Assembly (NCBI GenBank): GCA_030699345.1
Contig: JAUYMX010000381.1
Span: forward strand, 1-16,448
Direction: 5' to 3'
DNA length: 16,448 bases
Source: Methylococcaceae bacterium
GTDB taxonomy: Bacteria > Pseudomonadota > Gammaproteobacteria > Methylococcales > Methylomonadaceae
Part shown: positions 6,330-14,345 of the stretch, in pieces
How the letters are laid out: each line of letters starts with the position of its first letter
How positions within the stretch are numbered: the stretch's first letter is position 1
Translations under genes and position numbers: made by a program
Notes under the pieces: generated by a model
Databases searched by the model: none
Told to the model about the DNA's origin: nothing
What the model saw: the letters and a program-made list of their open reading frames with translations, nothing else

Positions 6330-7583
6330 ATGGCCGAAGCCACCCATTCGATAGTAGATACCGCTAATTTAATACCCGAGATCATCGCCAATATCGATGG
6401 CATTAGACAATTACGCCGCGACATTCACGCTCACCCGGAACTGTGTTTTGAGGAAGTGCGCACCGCCGAATTGGTGGCAACAAAACTAACCGAATGGGGT
6501 ATCCCTATTCATCGCGGTTTAGGCAAAACCGGCGTGGTTGGTATTATCAAGGCAGGCAACTCCGCACGTGCTATTGGTCTGCGTGCCGATATGGATGCAT
6601 TGCCGATGCACGAACAAAACTGTTTCGAGCATGCATCGCGCCATCCCGGCAAAATGCATGGCTGCGGTCACGACGGCCACACCGCAATGTTGCTAGCAGC
6701 GGCGCAGTATCTGGCTGAGAATCGGCATTTCGACGGTACAGTCTATTTAATCTTTCAACCCGCGGAAGAGGGCGGTGGCGGCGCTGATGAGATGATCAAA
6801 GACGGTTTGTTTGAGCTGTTTCCGATGCAGGCAGTTTACGGCATGCACAACTGGCCGGGACTGGCGGCTGGTCAATTTGCGGTCAGTCCGGGGCCGGTGA
6901 TGGCGTCGCTCAACACCTTTCGCATTGTTGTTCGCGGCAAAGGTTGCCATGCCGCCATGCCGCATTTGGGCTTAGACCCGGTGCCGGTAGCTGCGCAAAT
7001 CATCATGGCCTTACAAACCATTCTGACGCGCAGTGCCAATCCACTGGATAACGGCTTGCTGTCGGTGACTATATTGCGCGCCGGCGAAGCGACCAATATC
7101 ATCGCTGACAACTGCGAACTGGCCGGGACAGTGCGCACGTTTTCCAAAGAATTATCGGCATTGATCGAACAAAGAATGCGTGACATCGCGCTTCATACTT
7201 GCCTAGCACATGGCATGGCTTGCGATGTCGAGTTCACCCGCAGCTATCCCGCGACCGTCAATCACGAACAGCCGGTTGCCGTTGCCAGGCAGGTGATGGC
7301 CGGTATCGTTGGTGACCAGCAGGTGCTTACACAGCAGCCCACCATGGGCGCGGAAGATTTTGCGTTTATGTTGCAATCGATTCCCGGCTGCTATTGTTTT
7401 ATCGGCAACGGCACTGATTCTGACGATCATCGCAGCGCCGGACATGGCGAAGGTCCGTGTACACTACACAACACCAGTTACGATTTTAATGATGACATAT
7501 TGCCAATCGGCGCGACCTATTGGGTCAGATTGGTTGAGCAATGCTTGGACTTTTGTGGGAGCGACGCCCTCGTCGCGACCTAG
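6330..7583 (+). CDS. M20-family amidohydrolase (hippurate hydrolase / IAA-amino-acid hydrolase-like)
   Basis: This zinc- or manganese-dependent hydrolase of the M20D type removes N-acyl groups from amino acids or related amides; the actual substrate is unknown. The metal ligands are recognisable: C112 and H114 in MHGCGHDGHT, E146/E147 in FQPAEEGGGG, H173 in GMHNWPG and H380 in LHNTSYDFND. RADMDALPM (85-93) and the dimerisation-domain motif GKGCHAAMPH (203-212) are also typical. GAGGA at 6317-6321 is a good Shine-Dalgarno for this ATG. The last residues (about 409-417, CGSDALVAT) are encoded by a GC-rich repeat that also supplies the TAG, so the original end was probably near VEQCLDF. No signal peptide is seen. 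Confidence 0.93.
   Translation: MAEATHSIVDTANLIPEIIANIDGIRQLRRDIHAHPELCFEEVRTAELVATKLTEWGIPIHRGLGKTGVVGIIKAGNSARAIGLRADMDALPMHEQNCFEHASRHPGKMHGCGHDGHTAMLLAAAQYLAENRHFDGTVYLIFQPAEEGGGGADEMIKDGLFELFPMQAVYGMHNWPGLAAGQFAVSPGPVMASLNTFRIVVRGKGCHAAMPHLGLDPVPVAAQIIMALQTILTRSANPLDNGLLSVTILRAGEATNIIADNCELAGTVRTFSKELSALIEQRMRDIALHTCLAHGMACDVEFTRSYPATVNHEQPVAVARQVMAGIVGDQQVLTQQPTMGAEDFAFMLQSIPGCYCFIGNGTDSDDHRSAGHGEGPCTLHNTSYDFNDDILPIGATYWVRLVEQCLDFCGSDALVAT
7555..7583. repeat. GC-rich dispersed hairpin repeat overlapping the end of the M20 gene
   Basis: GTGGGAGCGACGCCCTCGTC followed by GCGACC contains a perfect GCGACG/CGTCGC stem (7561-7566/7571-7576) with a 4-nt loop. A second inverted pair, GGAGCGA (7558-7564) and TCGCTCC (7586-7592), encloses it. 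From memory, GGAGCGACGC...GTCGCGAC hairpins are common dispersed repeats in gammaproteobacteria; only this copy is in the window, so family membership rests on that memory. It encodes the final residues of the M20 protein. Confidence 0.6.
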
Positions 7584-7639
7584 CATCGCTCCGATAGATT
7601 TGATTCGACAATAAAAACAAAATTTTATAGAGGAACATT

Positions 7640-7801
7640 ATGAGCAATTACGAACAAAGTAAAACAGCCCGACGCGTTGCATCGATAATTTTTCTATTAG
7701 TATTGGGTGTAGTCGTGGGCGGAACGTTACTGTCGGAACAGCAAAAATCGGCAACTAAAGAACTATCGCCAACTTTTACAAAGACTGAGATTCAAGGTTA
7801 A
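7640..7801 (+). CDS. Small single-pass membrane protein, 53 residues
   Basis: I do not recognise this protein. It starts MSNYEQSKTARR, has one hydrophobic segment at about residues 13-31 (VASIIFLLVLGVVVGGTLL), and ends with a polar tail of about 22 residues. The basic residues just before the hydrophobic stretch suggest an N-in membrane anchor; a signal peptide is less likely because no AxA cleavage site follows. AGAGGA at 7629-7634 gives a good Shine-Dalgarno 5 nt before the ATG, the main reason to accept such a short gene. It lies 56 bp after the M20 gene on the same strand and could be cotranscribed with it. Confidence 0.6.
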   Translation: MSNYEQSKTARRVASIIFLLVLGVVVGGTLLSEQQKSATKELSPTFTKTEIQG

Positions 7802-7858
7802 GTGAAGATCTAAACCGCTAAGGTTTTGACTGAATAAAATTAAGCTAAAGTGGTGATG

Positions 7859-7889
7859 CTTCGACTGTGCTCAGGAGAACTTTGTTGAA
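7859..7889 (+). repeat. Decayed partial copy of repeat type B
   Basis: CTTCGACTGTGCTCAGGAGA followed by ACTTTGTTGAA matches the 3' two thirds of the bioF type B unit (2283-2313) at 26 of 31 positions. The differences fall in the central variable bases and in the GTCGAA end. The 5' part of the unit is missing. Lying outside any gene, it has diverged more than the copies inside bioF and recD. Confidence 0.7.
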
Positions 7890-7903
7890 CTCTTAATAGT
7901 TTA

Positions 7904-7943
7904 CATGCGGCTTGCCGCACCTTAAGGTGCGGCAAGCCGCATG
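7904..7943. repeat. Perfect 40-bp palindrome between convergent genes
   Basis: CATGCGGCTTGCCGCACCTT is followed directly by its exact reverse complement, centred on CTTAAG with no spacer. Each arm holds a smaller palindrome (GCGGC-TT-GCCGC). It lies between the 53-residue protein gene (+) and the VPLPA-CTERM gene (-), where it could serve as a bidirectional terminator, though neither side has a convincing T-tract. It may also be another dispersed repeat. Confidence 0.9.
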
Positions 7944-7974
7944 ATTATTAGAATTGAATAGACCTGGAGCAGCA

Positions 7975-8625
7975 TTATCTTCGCCGCTTGGTCAATCTCA
8001 TGTTGAGGCATAGGCCGCTTAAAGCAGAAACAAATAACAATAACCCACCAGGAAGTGGGACTGGTACTACTGTTCGCGTCCAAGTACCAGGATTGTTGGT
8101 TATTGATCCCTCGAAAGGATATGACCATACAGAATCTATAGTATTTAAACCTGTTGATTCGGAGCTTATAGATGTATTACCTATTAAGGAACTACTTGAA
8201 AATACTCCTTTGGAGGCAGTTGCCAACCAGTAACTACTAAGATGTCCATCAGAGTCTGTATTGAATTCTATATGGGTATTCCATAGTGTTAATGTGTCGG
8301 TTTGAGGATCCCAAGTAACATCACTTGGATTAAAGGCTATTCTAGGCCAATGGTCATACCCAAAGCTGAATTCAAAATCAAACGGTATCTGAGCGGAGGT
8401 ATCGTTATCAGCTTTAAGAATAGCGAGACCGTTTTTAGGTAGCAACGCTTCGTCGACTGTAAACCAAATTGTTAAGCCCGTGTGATCTTCTGTTTCTGGT
8501 TGAACGTAAGAAAATGGATTTCCGGTATACGTGTATTTAACTAAAGCAGCGTTAGCAGGTAAGCTAAGTAAGGTGAATATTAATATTGAGCTGACCAATG
8601 TCCAGTAGCGAGTATTGCGATTCAT
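7975..8625 (-). CDS. Secreted protein with VPLPA-CTERM-like sorting signal
   Basis: This is a 216-residue exported protein of unknown function. A signal peptide is clear: a basic start, a hydrophobic core (LVSSILIFTLLSLP) and an ANA-A cleavage site at residues 24-27. The C-terminus has the three-part sorting tail: VPVPLPGG (about 187-194), a hydrophobic helix (LLLFVSALSGLCL) and the basic end RLTKRRR. This fits the VPLPA-CTERM class, which exosortase/XrtD-type enzymes process. The middle is rich in Ser, Thr, Asp and aromatic residues with no motif I recognise. AGGA 8 nt before the ATG supports the start. It follows recD on the same strand after 96 bp but looks functionally unrelated to it. 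No exosortase gene is in the window. Confidence 0.85.
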   Translation of the reverse strand: MNRNTRYWTLVSSILIFTLLSLPANAALVKYTYTGNPFSYVQPETEDHTGLTIWFTVDEALLPKNGLAILKADNDTSAQIPFDFEFSFGYDHWPRIAFNPSDVTWDPQTDTLTLWNTHIEFNTDSDGHLSSYWLATASKGVFSSSSLIGNTSISSESTGLNTIDSVWSYPFEGSITNNPGTWTRTVVPVPLPGGLLLFVSALSGLCLNMRLTKRRR

Positions 8626-8670
8626 AATGTTTTCCTATGTTGTCGATTATTTTAAATAGCGTGTATTTTC

Positions 8671-8701
8671 AATAAAACAGGCGGTTTCAAAACCCAACCG
8701 C
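8671..8701 (-). terminator. Weak possible terminator after recD
   Basis: On the minus strand GCGGTT (8701-8696) and AACCGC (8686-8681) form a 6-bp stem with a 9-nt loop, followed by CTGTTTTATT. It lies 21 bp past the recD stop codon. The stem is short and the T-tract interrupted, so read-through into the next gene is possible. Confidence 0.3.
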
Positions 8702-8721
8702 AACAATTAATGTTTATAAGC

Positions 8722-10698
8722 CTATTTGCAACTTGCCACAATGGCCTGATTAAAAATATCCGCACGACTTTCCAGTAGGGTGAAGTTTTCTTTTGCTCGG
8801 GTAATGCCGGTGTAGATCAGTTCTCGGGTTAGCACCTGGGTTTTCGTTTCCGGTAAAACCAAGGCGACATGATTAAATTCGGAGCCCTGGGATTTATGCA
8901 CGGTGATAGCAAAGGCGGTTTCTACATCCGGCAAACGCATCGGTGATACCCAGCGGATATTTACCGTATCGCCGGAGTTCTCTGAAGGAAACGCCACCCG
9001 CAGTTTGCCGGTGCTGTCTTTGAGTGTGATACCGACATCGCCGTTCATCAAGCCCAGGTTGTAATCGTTGCGGGTGATCATTATCGGGCGACCTTCATAC
9101 CAAAGGGCAGGGAGTTGATCGGCAAACAGCCATTGTTCTATGCGTTGATTCAATCCTTCAACGCCCCAAGGGCCGCGGCGTAACGCACATAGCACTTGAA
9201 ACGTATCAAATGCGTCCAGCACCCGTTTTGCCCAGTGATTGTATTGAAGGGAACTATGATCAGGTCCTTCGACAAGGCTCTCCTGAGTACGGTCGAAGGG
9301 CTCAGGACGAACGGTAACTTGAGGACGTTGTTTAATCACATCACGGTAATACCCATAACCTTGGCGGTTTGAATTCTTTTCGCCTATGTGGGTTATCAAT
9401 TGTTTCAAGCGGCTATCGGTCGCATCTCTTAGTAGCAGGCGACTTAGATCTTGATAGGTTTTTGCATTGTTCAAGATGGCGTTAGCCTCCGCAACCTCAC
9501 CATGATTAACCGCCTTAGCCAACTGACCGATGCCGCTGTGTTCACCAAAGCGGTGGCTATAGCGCAGCATGACTGTTTGCTGGTTAATCGCTGAGCCAGT
9601 GGAAACCGGCTGGTCGAGCTTTTGTGCAAGATACGGATTAATCCATGCCCGGGTTTGTTCATCATAAGCCGCATTTTCGGCACCATGACATAAATCCCCC
9701 ATGACCGAACCGGCCTCGACGGAAGCCAATTGATCCTTGTCGCCCAGCAGTATCAATTGAGTCGAATCTGCTAGCGCATCCAACAGCGAGGCCATCATTT
9801 CCAGATCGATCATGGAGGCTTCATCGACGATGACGATGTCGGCAACTAGCGGGTTGTTGCGATCATGAAGGTAACGGCGCGAGTCGTGACGACTGCCCAG
9901 CAAACGGTGCAGCGTACTTGCTTTTTGTGGAATCAGCTGCTTTATGGCATCAGGCGTTGCTAATCTATCCAGCGCTTTGCTAATCGATTCGCTAACCCGC
10001 GCCGCTGCTTTGCCGGTTGGGGCAGCCAGCAGAATATTCAGTTTGTGGGCTGGGCTGGTTTCATCGTTAGCCAGCTTAATCAGCAAGGCCAGCAGCTTGG
10101 TTAAGGTGGTGGTTTTGCCGGTACCGGGGCCGCCGGTAATAATCGCAAAGCGGGCGCGCAAGGCTAAGATGCAAGCTATTTTTTGCCAATCGTGATGTTC
10201 TTTGCTTTCAGGAAACAGTGCTTTGATGTCGTCCTGCACAGCAGTCGGCAGCGTATCCCTGATTGGTTGCAGGCGTTGCTGGATGGCTTGATCGAGGATT
10301 TGCTGATACTGCCAATAACGCCGTAAATACAAGCGCTTGCCAGCCAGCACCAACGGCGTATTGCCGTGTTCTAAACCAACTAACGATGACTGGCTAAGCG
10401 TTGATTGCCAGTGTTCTAATTGATGCTTTGGCAATACGGCAAACGATTCGTCGTGTTCAAACTGTCCGGCATCATCTTCGTTGGGTAGTGCCAACGTTAA
10501 TCCGGGTTGTCGACAGAGTTTGTCCAGGTCAAGAAACACTTCGCCGCGACCCAGTTGATGGCTGACCAGCGCTCCGGCCCAGAGCACCAGATCGTCAACG
10601 TCAGGTTCCTGATCTTGAAGAAAACGCACAAATGCCCGGTCCAGATGACTTAGCCAACCCAAACCGATCCAATTATCAACATGCTCAAGTACTGTCAT
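8722..10698 (-). CDS. recD: Exodeoxyribonuclease V alpha subunit, with in-frame repeat
   Basis: RecD is the 5'-3' SF1B helicase of RecBCD, which processes double-strand DNA ends for recombination. Helicase motifs occur in order: Walker A GGPGTGKTTT (189-198), APTGKAAARVSE (226-237), Walker B VDEASMID (291-298), LLGDKDQLASVEAG (317-330), TVHKSQGSEF (599-608) and IYTGITRAKE (628-637). The 658 residues exceed the 608 of E. coli. Part of the excess is a repeat-encoded peptide, VRPEPFDRTQESLVEG (463-478), just before the final RecA-like domain. Removing 9262-9321 (60 nt) would rejoin KQRP to DHSS in frame. The ATG overlaps the recB stop as ATGA. The insertion separates helicase motifs without damaging one, so the protein is probably functional; that is inference. 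Confidence 0.96.
   Translation of the reverse strand: MTVLEHVDNWIGLGWLSHLDRAFVRFLQDQEPDVDDLVLWAGALVSHQLGRGEVFLDLDKLCRQPGLTLALPNEDDAGQFEHDESFAVLPKHQLEHWQSTLSQSSLVGLEHGNTPLVLAGKRLYLRRYWQYQQILDQAIQQRLQPIRDTLPTAVQDDIKALFPESKEHHDWQKIACILALRARFAIITGGPGTGKTTTLTKLLALLIKLANDETSPAHKLNILLAAPTGKAAARVSESISKALDRLATPDAIKQLIPQKASTLHRLLGSRHDSRRYLHDRNNPLVADIVIVDEASMIDLEMMASLLDALADSTQLILLGDKDQLASVEAGSVMGDLCHGAENAAYDEQTRAWINPYLAQKLDQPVSTGSAINQQTVMLRYSHRFGEHSGIGQLAKAVNHGEVAEANAILNNAKTYQDLSRLLLRDATDSRLKQLITHIGEKNSNRQGYGYYRDVIKQRPQVTVRPEPFDRTQESLVEGPDHSSLQYNHWAKRVLDAFDTFQVLCALRRGPWGVEGLNQRIEQWLFADQLPALWYEGRPIMITRNDYNLGLMNGDVGITLKDSTGKLRVAFPSENSGDTVNIRWVSPMRLPDVETAFAITVHKSQGSEFNHVALVLPETKTQVLTRELIYTGITRAKENFTLLESRADIFNQAIVASCK
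9268..9314 (-). repeat. Interspersed repeat type B, 47 bp, in frame in recD
   Basis: Read on the minus strand, this unit matches the bioF type B copy (2267-2313) at 43 of 47 bases; all four differences are the consecutive central bases (CGTA here, TCAG there). It is translated in the same frame as in bioF, giving VRPEPFDRTQESLVEG. The two interleaved inverted repeats (TCCTGAG/CTCAGGA and TTCGAC/GTCGAA) are kept. Confidence 0.92.
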
Positions 10699-13600
10699 GC
10701 GTTTGCTCCATTACCGGCAAATAGCTTATCCAAGGCTTCAATCATTTTACGAGGTGGTTTGTTGAACGCTCTGCCACCTGTCGGACCTTGCCAGCCGCGC
10801 AAAAACAGGTACAGGCCGCCGCCGATATGGGTGTCGTAATCGTAACTCGCCCCCAGCCTGACTTTAAGCAGGCGATGCAGCGCCAATAAATACAGCGCGA
10901 ATTGCACGTCATAGCGTTTGCTGAGCATGGCGGTTTCCAAGGCTTCCGCGGTGTACGCGGCATCGTTATTGCCGAGGGCGTTGAATTTGTAATCGGCAAC
11001 GTAATATTGCCGGTTGTGAACAAACACCAGATCGATAAAACCTTTCAGCAAGCCGTTAACTTGTGTGGCTAACAAGCGCGGGCGCGGTTTGCCGCCAAAG
11101 GTGTGCTGGGTGATCAGTTGATCCAATGCCTGTACATCGACGTTGTTAGCACCGATCATAAACTCCAATTCGGCTTGATATTGATCACTGCCAAGATTAG
11201 CTAATGCCAGCCCGGTGCCTTCCAGCAAGGGCATTTTCAGCCACTTTGTTAATGTCTCGGCAATGATGGTGCGCTTGTCATCCCAACTGGTGTGGATAAA
11301 AATCCTGTTAAGCGATTGTTCCGGGACAGTTTGAAAGCCAAAAAAAGCAGCTTGTTCCAATAATTCATGAATCAACACGCCGGGACCCGAGCCTCTAGGT
11401 AGGCTATGGATTCCACTTAGCGTCGCGACGGGGCCAAGATAACTGTCGGCTTCGTCAGTTTGTTTATCATCATGCGCCGTGTCAGCCGCAGTGCTTTGGA
11501 TTTGCTGTTTGTTGTCAGTCTGCAAAGCGCTGTAACTGGCTATCCACCAGTTTTCGGCAATCTTGGTAGTTGCGATACAAGTTGCATCATGTTGTTCCAG
11601 TTGCTGCTTGGGACGGTATAAATCAAAACCCGGCTCGGGCAATTTAGCAATCGCTATATCAGCACATTCGCCTTTTAGCTGGGCGAGATGATCGCCTAAA
11701 GCCGTGGCTGACGTTTTCGGTTGCCAGCCCAGTAAGTAGCCGATGGCACTTTTATCCAGCTGAGAGTCTTTGGTATTGCCGACTTTAATCGCAGCAACTC
11801 CCAGCCAACAGGCATAACGCGCCCGTGTGATTGCCACATACAGCAGTCGCAAATCTTCCTGCAGTCGTTCTTTATCGCTGACCAGCTTGGTTTCGTCGCT
11901 TTTACTCAGGTCAATGCTTAACTGTTGATCGGCATCGTGGTAGCGGTAAAAACTGTTGTGGCGGCCGCTGACTTCCCTAAAGCTGCAAATAAAAGGCAGG
12001 AAAACCAGCGGATATTCCAGGCCTTTAGATTTATGGATGGTGATAATCTTGATCAGGTTGGCATCGCTTTCCAGCCGAATCACACTTTCTTCGGCGGCTT
12101 GATCGGTGGCGGCAATTTCCTCAGCCAAATGCCTTATCAATGCTTGTTCGCCGTCAAGCTGGCCGCTGGCTTGTTGCAGGAGTTCAGCCAAATGCAGCAA
12201 ATTAGTCAAACAGCGTTCGCCGTCATTGGCTTCAGTCAGGCGTGCATGCAAGCCGTAATCGTTAATCAGCTGCCGCAAGGTCGGTAAGATGCCGTCTTTT
12301 TGCCAACGCTGCTGGTAGCCAAGAAAATGTTCCAGCTGTTGTTCCCAACTCAGCTCATCTTGGGTGAGTTGCTGTAGCGTTTGATAAGGCCAGCCGAAAG
12401 TGGCGGTGCTTAAGGCCGCGCGCACTTTGCGTTCGTTGCGCGGTTCGGCAATGGCTTTCAGCCAAATCAACAGGTCGGCCGCTTCGCCGGTGGCGTAAAT
12501 AGAATCGCGCTCGGAAAGATAAACACTCCGCAGCCGCCTTCTTGCCAGCGCGTTGCGCATGATTTTAGCTTCCGTGCCGGTGCGCACTAAAATGGCAATG
12601 TCAGACGGTTGCAAGGCTTGAATGTCGCCCGATGGCGATTTAAAACCGGTTTTGCCCTCATTAGCCAAATTCAGCAAGCGCACGATTTCACTGGCGGTCA
12701 CTTCCGCCAGTTCGGCTCGATAGGTCGGCATGCCGATGGGATCAGGTGAATCCCAATGCCAAAGCGTTAAGGCGGATGCCGATTCGCCATTGACTACCCA
12801 TTGTTCAGCACGGCCTTTGGCGTTGACTGCAATAAACGGCAAGGGATTGTTATCGCCTTGTTTAAACAGAAACGCCCCTTCGTTTTGTTGATCGGCTTGC
12901 ACAAATACCTGATTGACCGCCTGCACCAACGCTTGGCTGGAACGAAAATTAGTCCCCAGCGTGTAGTGACGGCCCGCCGTGGCTTCATGGGCTTTTAGGT
13001 AAGTATGAATGTCCGCGCCCCGAAACGAATAAATAGCCTGCTTGGGATCGCCAATCATGAAACAGCCCAAATCTGTGTCGGCATCGGCTGGATACAGGGC
13101 GGAAAATATCCGGTATTGCACCGGGTCGGTGTCCTGAAATTCATCAATCAAGGCGATGGGATATTGTTGGCGAATAGCCGTCGCCAGTCGTTCGCCGTTG
13201 CTACCTTGCAGCGCAGTATCCAAACGCGTCAGCATGTCGTCGAAAGTCATCCGCGCCGCGCGTTGTTTTTCGGTGTCGTAGCGGTGCCTGATCCAGTGGA
13301 TCGCATGCAGGGTGAGTTTTTCGCTGATGTCCAGCTCTTGCTGGGCATGGCTGACTAAGTTGTCGATAGCTAGAAATGCGTCGTGCTGGATTTGTTCGGC
13401 TTTGTCTTGATGTGCTTTAACCAGCCCGGCATGCAATTTTTCTTGGCCGAATTTTGCCAGCGCTTCAATGTCCACGTTATCGCCAAACTGAGCCCATGCC
13501 GCCAGTTCTGCCAATTTGCTGCTGAAAGTTGCTGTACGGTATTGATTACCGTTTAACCAGCGATTATCCGAAGCATCGTTTAACAGCGTTGCTAGGGTCT

Positions 13601-14345
13601 GTTGATTATCGTGCCATGCCTTGCGGGCAGCGGTTTCCAGCGCATGCCGAGTGTGCTCCCATTGCTGCCACTCTTTAAACACAACGGCAATATCATCGTC
13701 GGTACAGTCAAGGCCCAATGCCTCGGTTTCCGACAGCAAAGGCTTGAGCAATTTCGTCAATTCTTCAGGCGAACGCGCCAGTTTAAAAACGGCCTGACAA
13801 CAAACTTCTGGTAAGGGGTAAAAAAAAGTCCGCCAATAATCCCGCACCACTTCGTTTAACAGTTCCTGATCGTCGGTATTAACCTCCTGACGAAACAGGC
13901 TGCCGCTGTCAAAAGCGTGTTGCTGCAACATGCGATTACACCAGCCATGAATGGTGTAGACAGACGATTCGTCCATCCAATTGGCGGCCAGTTCCAGACG
14001 ATGCGCGCTGGCTGGCCATAAACTCGGCTCGATACTGTCGCGCAGCGGCTTGAGGAAATCATCGCCGTCATCCGACTGTTGCCGAAAATAGCGCGCCGCC
14101 TGAGTAAGGCGGGTGCGGATGCGTTCGCGCAGTTCTTTGGTGGCGGCTTCGGTAAAGGTCACCACCAGAATATCCGGCGGCAATAACTCGCGCGCAGGCA
14201 AGTCATGGTCTTGTCCGTGGCCAAGAATCAGGCGCACATAAAGGGCCGCAATGGTGTAAGTCTTGCCGGTTCCGGCGCTGGCTTCGATCAGGCGGGTGCC
14301 GGACAGCGGAAAGTCCAGTGGATTTAATGGATTGGCTGCGCTCAT
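10695..14345 (-). CDS. recB: Exodeoxyribonuclease V beta subunit (helicase-nuclease)
   Basis: RecB is the 3'-5' SF1A helicase and the only nuclease of RecBCD. The 1216-residue protein (1180 in E. coli) starts with Walker A EASAGTGKTYT (21-31) and continues with VVTFTEAATKELRERI, TIHGWCNRML, Walker B LIDEFQDTDP (399-408), GDPKQAIYSFRGAD, TIHKSKGLEYP and LLYVAITRARY. The C-terminal nuclease keeps H993, D1105 (GFIDLVF), D1118 and K1120 (ADYKFNALG), matching E. coli H956, D1067, D1080 and K1082 at offsets of 37-38, plus the QxxxY motif near 1148-1152. I chose the ATG at 14345 because it overlaps the recC TGA (ATGA) and begins MSAANPLNPLDFPL like other RecB proteins. An in-frame start at 14405 would lie inside recC. 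It overlaps recD in the same way. Confidence 0.97.
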   Translation of the reverse strand: MSAANPLNPLDFPLSGTRLIEASAGTGKTYTIAALYVRLILGHGQDHDLPARELLPPDILVVTFTEAATKELRERIRTRLTQAARYFRQQSDDGDDFLKPLRDSIEPSLWPASAHRLELAANWMDESSVYTIHGWCNRMLQQHAFDSGSLFRQEVNTDDQELLNEVVRDYWRTFFYPLPEVCCQAVFKLARSPEELTKLLKPLLSETEALGLDCTDDDIAVVFKEWQQWEHTRHALETAARKAWHDNQQTLATLLNDASDNRWLNGNQYRTATFSSKLAELAAWAQFGDNVDIEALAKFGQEKLHAGLVKAHQDKAEQIQHDAFLAIDNLVSHAQQELDISEKLTLHAIHWIRHRYDTEKQRAARMTFDDMLTRLDTALQGSNGERLATAIRQQYPIALIDEFQDTDPVQYRIFSALYPADADTDLGCFMIGDPKQAIYSFRGADIHTYLKAHEATAGRHYTLGTNFRSSQALVQAVNQVFVQADQQNEGAFLFKQGDNNPLPFIAVNAKGRAEQWVVNGESASALTLWHWDSPDPIGMPTYRAELAEVTASEIVRLLNLANEGKTGFKSPSGDIQALQPSDIAILVRTGTEAKIMRNALARRRLRSVYLSERDSIYATGEAADLLIWLKAIAEPRNERKVRAALSTATFGWPYQTLQQLTQDELSWEQQLEHFLGYQQRWQKDGILPTLRQLINDYGLHARLTEANDGERCLTNLLHLAELLQQASGQLDGEQALIRHLAEEIAATDQAAEESVIRLESDANLIKIITIHKSKGLEYPLVFLPFICSFREVSGRHNSFYRYHDADQQLSIDLSKSDETKLVSDKERLQEDLRLLYVAITRARYACWLGVAAIKVGNTKDSQLDKSAIGYLLGWQPKTSATALGDHLAQLKGECADIAIAKLPEPGFDLYRPKQQLEQHDATCIATTKIAENWWIASYSALQTDNKQQIQSTAADTAHDDKQTDEADSYLGPVATLSGIHSLPRGSGPGVLIHELLEQAAFFGFQTVPEQSLNRIFIHTSWDDKRTIIAETLTKWLKMPLLEGTGLALANLGSDQYQAELEFMIGANNVDVQALDQLITQHTFGGKPRPRLLATQVNGLLKGFIDLVFVHNRQYYVADYKFNALGNNDAAYTAEALETAMLSKRYDVQFALYLLALHRLLKVRLGASYDYDTHIGGGLYLFLRGWQGPTGGRAFNKPPRKMIEALDKLFAGNGANA

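Noticed and set aside
7600..7628. Possible promoter (TTGATT, 17 nt, TTTTAT) before the small membrane protein gene
   Set aside because: The -10 matches consensus at only three of six positions and runs into the Shine-Dalgarno region.
7988..8233. 81-codon plus-strand frame
   Set aside because: It is antisense to the VPLPA-CTERM gene, which has a signal peptide, sorting tail and Shine-Dalgarno.
13005..13358. Plus-strand frame of 117 codons opposite recB
   Set aside because: It is antisense to recB, including the Walker B region; it probably stays open because of codon bias in recB.
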